Below are positions 60,691 through 64,000 of a DNA stretch of 64,000 nt, piece by piece; positions within the stretch are counted from its first letter, which is position 1; every line of letters begins with the position of its first letter. The position numbers were made by a program, and so were the translations under genes. The stretch covers positions 1,924,501-1,988,500 of the forward strand of contig JARWKL010000011.1 of assembly GCA_029961685.1 (NCBI GenBank). Direction: 5' to 3'. This DNA is from Aristolochia californica. Lineage: Eukaryota > Streptophyta > Magnoliopsida > Piperales > Aristolochiaceae. The notes beneath the pieces were generated by a model. It made no database searches. It was not told the DNA's origin and was given only the letters and a program-made list of their open reading frames with translations.

Positions 60691-60751
60691 GAGGGGAATA
60701 GATTATTGGTTCCATGCCCACCATAAAGAAATTAAATAATTAAAGACATGC
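60691..60751 (+). repeat. 61-bp direct repeat, right copy
   Basis: Identical to 55799-55859. It lies 134 bp beyond the outer boundary of the inverted-repeat arm. Confidence 0.95.
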
Positions 60752-60759
60752 TGGTCGAG

Positions 60760-61825
60760 TGTAGTCTTTCTGCTCATGAGAGCCTCACCTTGAAAGACAT
60801 CCAACACTTTTGCTTAAAGAGAGCATCACTTGCATTGCCACTGTCAGATTGGAGTCTCTTCAACCTTGTTTCTTGTCTCCTCAATTCAAGTAATTCACAT
60901 GTTTCTCAATACACTTGTATTTGATGTGTTGTTTTTAAGGAATTATTTATTTATTTATTTATTTTCATTTTCACTAGCTAAAGCATAATATGGAGTTAAC
61001 TAAGTATATTACATAATTATATCTAATAAAAAAATTAGTTAATTTTCTTGTCAAACTAATTAAAATTTCCAATTAGCAAAAAAAAAAGGGTTACATGAAC
61101 AGAAATTACAAAAGTAAATACAAGAAAATAATATTAATAGGAATTATTTCATTTATTAACAAATGTCAATTTCATCAAATGTATAGACACAAAGTTCAAA
61201 TGCTACCAAACCCTAATTGAACAAATTTCACCTAATGATTTCCTAAGTATGTGTACAAGAGACTATTTAGACATAACCCCTTAAGTGCACTCCTACTTAC
61301 CTTAAAATAAAAAGTAGAACAAGGTAAAAGGTCCATTTTATGTTTGGCAATGGGGTCACATTTAAGTGGTCCATTCAAATGATGGAGCCTCACATTGGTA
61401 TTAATGGGTCCATTTACAACTTGATGGAAGGGATATTTTTACTTGACTCATGGAATAAGTCCTAGAGGAAGAATTTGGACATGTCTCATTGTGACAAAAC
61501 AAAAAAATCCCCAATCCTTGGAGTCTAGGTCACACCCAAACAAGCTGTATAAGTAGACGCCTATGATGACCATAGTCAAAGGTCAGCTCCCTATTATTGA
61601 AGAGGAAATGATAGGGATTGAAATAGACCAGAGTTTGAATGGGTAAGTTTTGAATGGTTTGGAGGTGGGGTGAGGAAGGAGTCGACAACTCTCTTCCAAT
61701 CATTGATATAGAAGTTTCAAACATATAAGCCTTATTTCTTATAAATTTGTGTTTACTTGAATATAGATTTCTAACGTTTCCTAGGAAGTTCCCTGATCGA
61801 TATTTAATTTAAATATCAATTCTGA
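60760..61825. other. Intergenic region, no gene seen
   Basis: AT-rich with an (ATTT)n run at about 60944-60962. No recognisable frames or elements. Confidence 0.6.
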
Positions 61826-61827
61826 TT

Positions 61828-61903
61828 CTATCAATCGATATTATTCTCAACGTCGAGGGCAAATGCCACTCACTTCCCATACAGAAGTACCCACCCTGGC
61901 TAG
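61828..61903 (+). repeat. Left part of another copy of the LSI2-cluster 5' flank (copy G)
   Basis: caatcgatattattctcaac…gaagtacccacc matches 56528-56590. The match is interrupted by the hAT-like element and resumes at 63735 with ctagctatccaatttaaact. Confidence 0.85.
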
Positions 61904-63731
61904 GGGTGACATCGAGCCGAGCCTCATCTCGAGCCTAAAATTGTTATCGAGCTCGAGCCCAACGAGTTCGAAATAAAATCCTATTACTGTTTGAGAAATA
62001 TTTTAAATTTTTCTTAGGAAAGTTAAATGGACGTCTTATTGCCTTTTCTAAGGAAATAAATAAAAATTAATAATTAATAAAATATATTATTATACTTATC
62101 GATAAATTTTTAATCACATAAAATGTCAAACACAAAATTGCTATGAAAATTGCCTCATGCTCAAAGTATTATATCGTCAACTATTAAATACTTATTCAAA
62201 AAATTTCTATATGGTTTTCTAACCCATCTTGGCAAGAAAACCTTACGTAGAAAATTGTATGGATTTTTAAAAAGAATTTATAATTAGAAAAATATTTTGA
62301 AAAAACATGAGGTACTAATGGTCCCTGTATTTCTACTAAAAATGTTTTTTCAATATTTATTGAAAAACCACTAATAGTCTCTAGAAACGTATTTCTACTA
62401 AAATATCTTTTCAATTTATTTAAGAGTCATGAGGAAGGGACAAAAAGTTTTTTTCTTCCTTGTTTATGATCTCGCACATAGGGGTGGCTTTGAATAAATT
62501 ATATATAAAATTATGCATACATTTTTAAAAAATATAATGATAGGGGAGGGTCAGGATTGAATTTCAATAATGGATTAAAAATGCACCAATATTAATCTTT
62601 TTTACTCCAATTGTTGTCTAGCTTGTTTTGTAATTTTTGAATCTGGCCATAATTTATTATGGCCTCCTTAGTGCCCTAGATGAAAATTTATATTCTAGGA
62701 AAAACTAAAAATATTTTTCCTATGATACATATTCCCAAAAAAACCTTTAAATAAAATCTTATTACTATTAGTGACTTATTAGAAAATTACAAGAAATATT
62801 TTAAAATTTTCTTAGTAAAGTTAAATGGACCTTTTATTGTCTCTTACAGGGAAATAAATAAAAATTAATAATCAATCTAATATATTATTATACTTATCGA
62901 TAAATTTTTAATTAAATAAAATATCAAACACAAAATTGCAATGAAAATTGCTTCATGCTAAAATTATTACAGCATCAACTGTTAAATACTTATTCAAAAA
63001 AAATTTATACAGTTTTCTACCCCATCTTGGTACGAGAATCTTACTTAGAAAATTATATGATTTTTAATAAAAAATTTCAATTAGAAAAATGTTTAAAAAA
63101 ACATGAGACACTAATAGTTTATAGAAACTTATTCCTATAAAAAAAAATTTAATTTTTTCGAGAGGAAAAAGTTTTTTTTTTTTACTTTTTTATCTCGCAC
63201 GTGCGATATCATCTTCGCACGGGGGAGGGGGGAGATTATTTCTCCCCTGAACAGGTTCTGGTTTTCCGCCGAGACGACGCGGAAGGAAGGGGGTTACGGC
63301 GCCGGGGAGGACCTATCGTCGGGGATGACGGCTGCGAAGGAGGTGGCGGTGACGGAAACAGATACGACGACGAGGAGAGAAAGAAATCGAACGGATGGCC
63401 ACAGAGGCGGCCGGCGAGCAGCTGCGACGGCGGTAGAGGCGGCGACAACAGCTGACGAGAGGGGCTCGACGGTGACGAGGGGAGGAAAATTTTTTCCCCC
63501 CCTCGCTCTTGATCCCGCTCCCCCACTCCCGATTCCGATACCGATCTGACTCACCTCGAGCCGGCTCGCGAACTGACGAACCGAACCTGGCTTCGGTCGA
63601 GCCCAGCTCGTTAAGGTAAACGAGCCAATTTCGGTGCTCGAGCTCGGCTTGATCTCGATGGATAACGAACCGAGCCGGTACCGAGCCGAACTCGAGCCGC
63701 TCGCAAGCCGACTCGGTTCGAAGCCACCCCT
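61904..63731 (+). mobile_element. hAT-like non-autonomous element inserted in the duplicated 5' flank
   Basis: It begins TAGGGGTGACATCGAGCC and ends near 63731 with GAAGCCACCCCTGA, imperfect terminal inverted repeats. Flanking 8-mers accctggc and gacctagc resemble the empty site cacctagc seen in the D flank (about 51700), consistent with an 8-bp hAT target duplication. The interior holds two direct copies of an about 370-bp AT-rich block (61965-62300 and 62752-63125), an internal TAGGGGTGGC at about 62479 and a GC-rich right end (63190-63730). The right end includes the perfect palindrome TCGCACGTGCGA (63194-63205). No transposase frame is present; the open frames at 63201-63554 are low-complexity. 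Confidence 0.78.
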
Positions 63732-63734
63732 GAG

Positions 63735-63877
63735 ACCTAGCTATCCAATTTAAACTCTAAAACTAAAAACTCCCGGCATAAAATTTCACCGAGCGAGGGT
63801 GTCTCTGCGAGCTCTGTTCGTCGACATCATTTAACGAACCTAACTAAAATTTCACCGCTGCTTGCTTGCCTTTCGTC
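63735..63877 (+). repeat. Right part of 5' flank copy G
   Basis: Continues the match to 56610-56755 of the E flank (ctcccggcataaaa, gtctctgcgagctctgttcg, cgacatcatttaacgaacct). Confidence 0.85.
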
Positions 63878-64000
63878 ATGGTTGACTCGAATTCCCTCCA
63901 TAAACTCATCATGCGGACAAATCTGTCGCCCAAAAGGAAAAAAAGGAAGAAATTCGAGACAGGTAGAAAAACGTTTCACTTGAGATAATGTAGGTGCCTG
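63878..64000 (+). CDS. Possible first exon of a gene running off the right edge
   Basis: An ATG at 63878 opens MVDSNSLHKLIMRTNLSPKR followed by a Lys-rich stretch (KKRKKFET). A possible donor ACAG/gtagaa occurs at about 63961; without splicing the frame stops at a TAA near 63986. I do not recognise the product. The equivalent position in the E flank has ATA instead of ATG, so only this copy could be functional. The evidence is weak, resting on an open start and possible donor. Confidence 0.3.

Noticed and set aside
63201..63554. Gly/Asp/Arg-rich open frames on both strands
   Set aside because: Same kind of GC-rich element end; both strands are open only because of base composition.

Overview
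The window is nuclear DNA from a flowering plant, most likely a dicot. The genes have spliced exons with GT..AG introns (one looks like GC..AG), intergenic DNA is AT-rich, and plant transposon debris is everywhere (L1-type LINE with RNase H, tRNA-derived SINEs, copia and gypsy remnants, hAT-like and CACTA-like ends). I cannot name the species from sequence alone. All coordinates and splice sites below were read by eye and checked for reading-frame continuity, not against transcripts.

Left third (1-30 kb): four ordinary plant genes separated by repeats. A complete five-exon gene for the thylakoid twin-arginine translocase subunit TatB/HCF106 runs on the minus strand (460-6810), with SINEs in intron 3-side and flanking DNA and an antisense LINE in an intron. 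A 15-copy satellite of about 119 bp (9.7-11.5 kb) sits before a plus-strand proline/serine-rich 'hydroxyproline-rich glycoprotein family' gene (12442-14200). A complete eight-exon nepenthesin-type aspartic protease gene (18645-21046, minus) has, directly upstream of its promoter, a five-unit array of about 575 bp repeats that alternates two unit types (21.4-24.0 kb). An intronless BTB/T1 plus WD-like gene lies at 27872-29272 (minus).

Middle and right (32-64 kb): a local cluster of LSI2-like membrane transporters (ArsB/NhaD/divalent-anion superfamily; the family of plant silicon/arsenite efflux carriers). I see three intact genes, called here A (37750-39995, +), D (48280-51041, -) and E (57340-59190/60528, +); one plus-strand pseudogene B (43943-45416); two antisense fragments C (46625-47407) and F (about 32463-33150); and, at the right edge, another copy of the duplicated 5' flank. 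D and E are divergent arms of a giant inverted repeat (about 48.26-52.20 kb and 56.06-60.56 kb) whose spacer carries a non-autonomous LTR element. Gene E has two intact, different copies of its last coding exon, each with its own splice acceptor, so it could make two proteins with different C-terminal membrane segments. Pseudogene B retains the same arrangement, broken by an inversion. This rapidly rearranging transporter locus is the most interesting part of the window.

The remaining DNA holds decayed gag fragments (32.2 and 34.3-35.6 kb), back-to-back hAT-like elements (41.4-43.7 kb), a hAT-like insertion inside a copy of the transporter 5' flank (61.9-63.7 kb), and AT-rich stretches where I see no gene.
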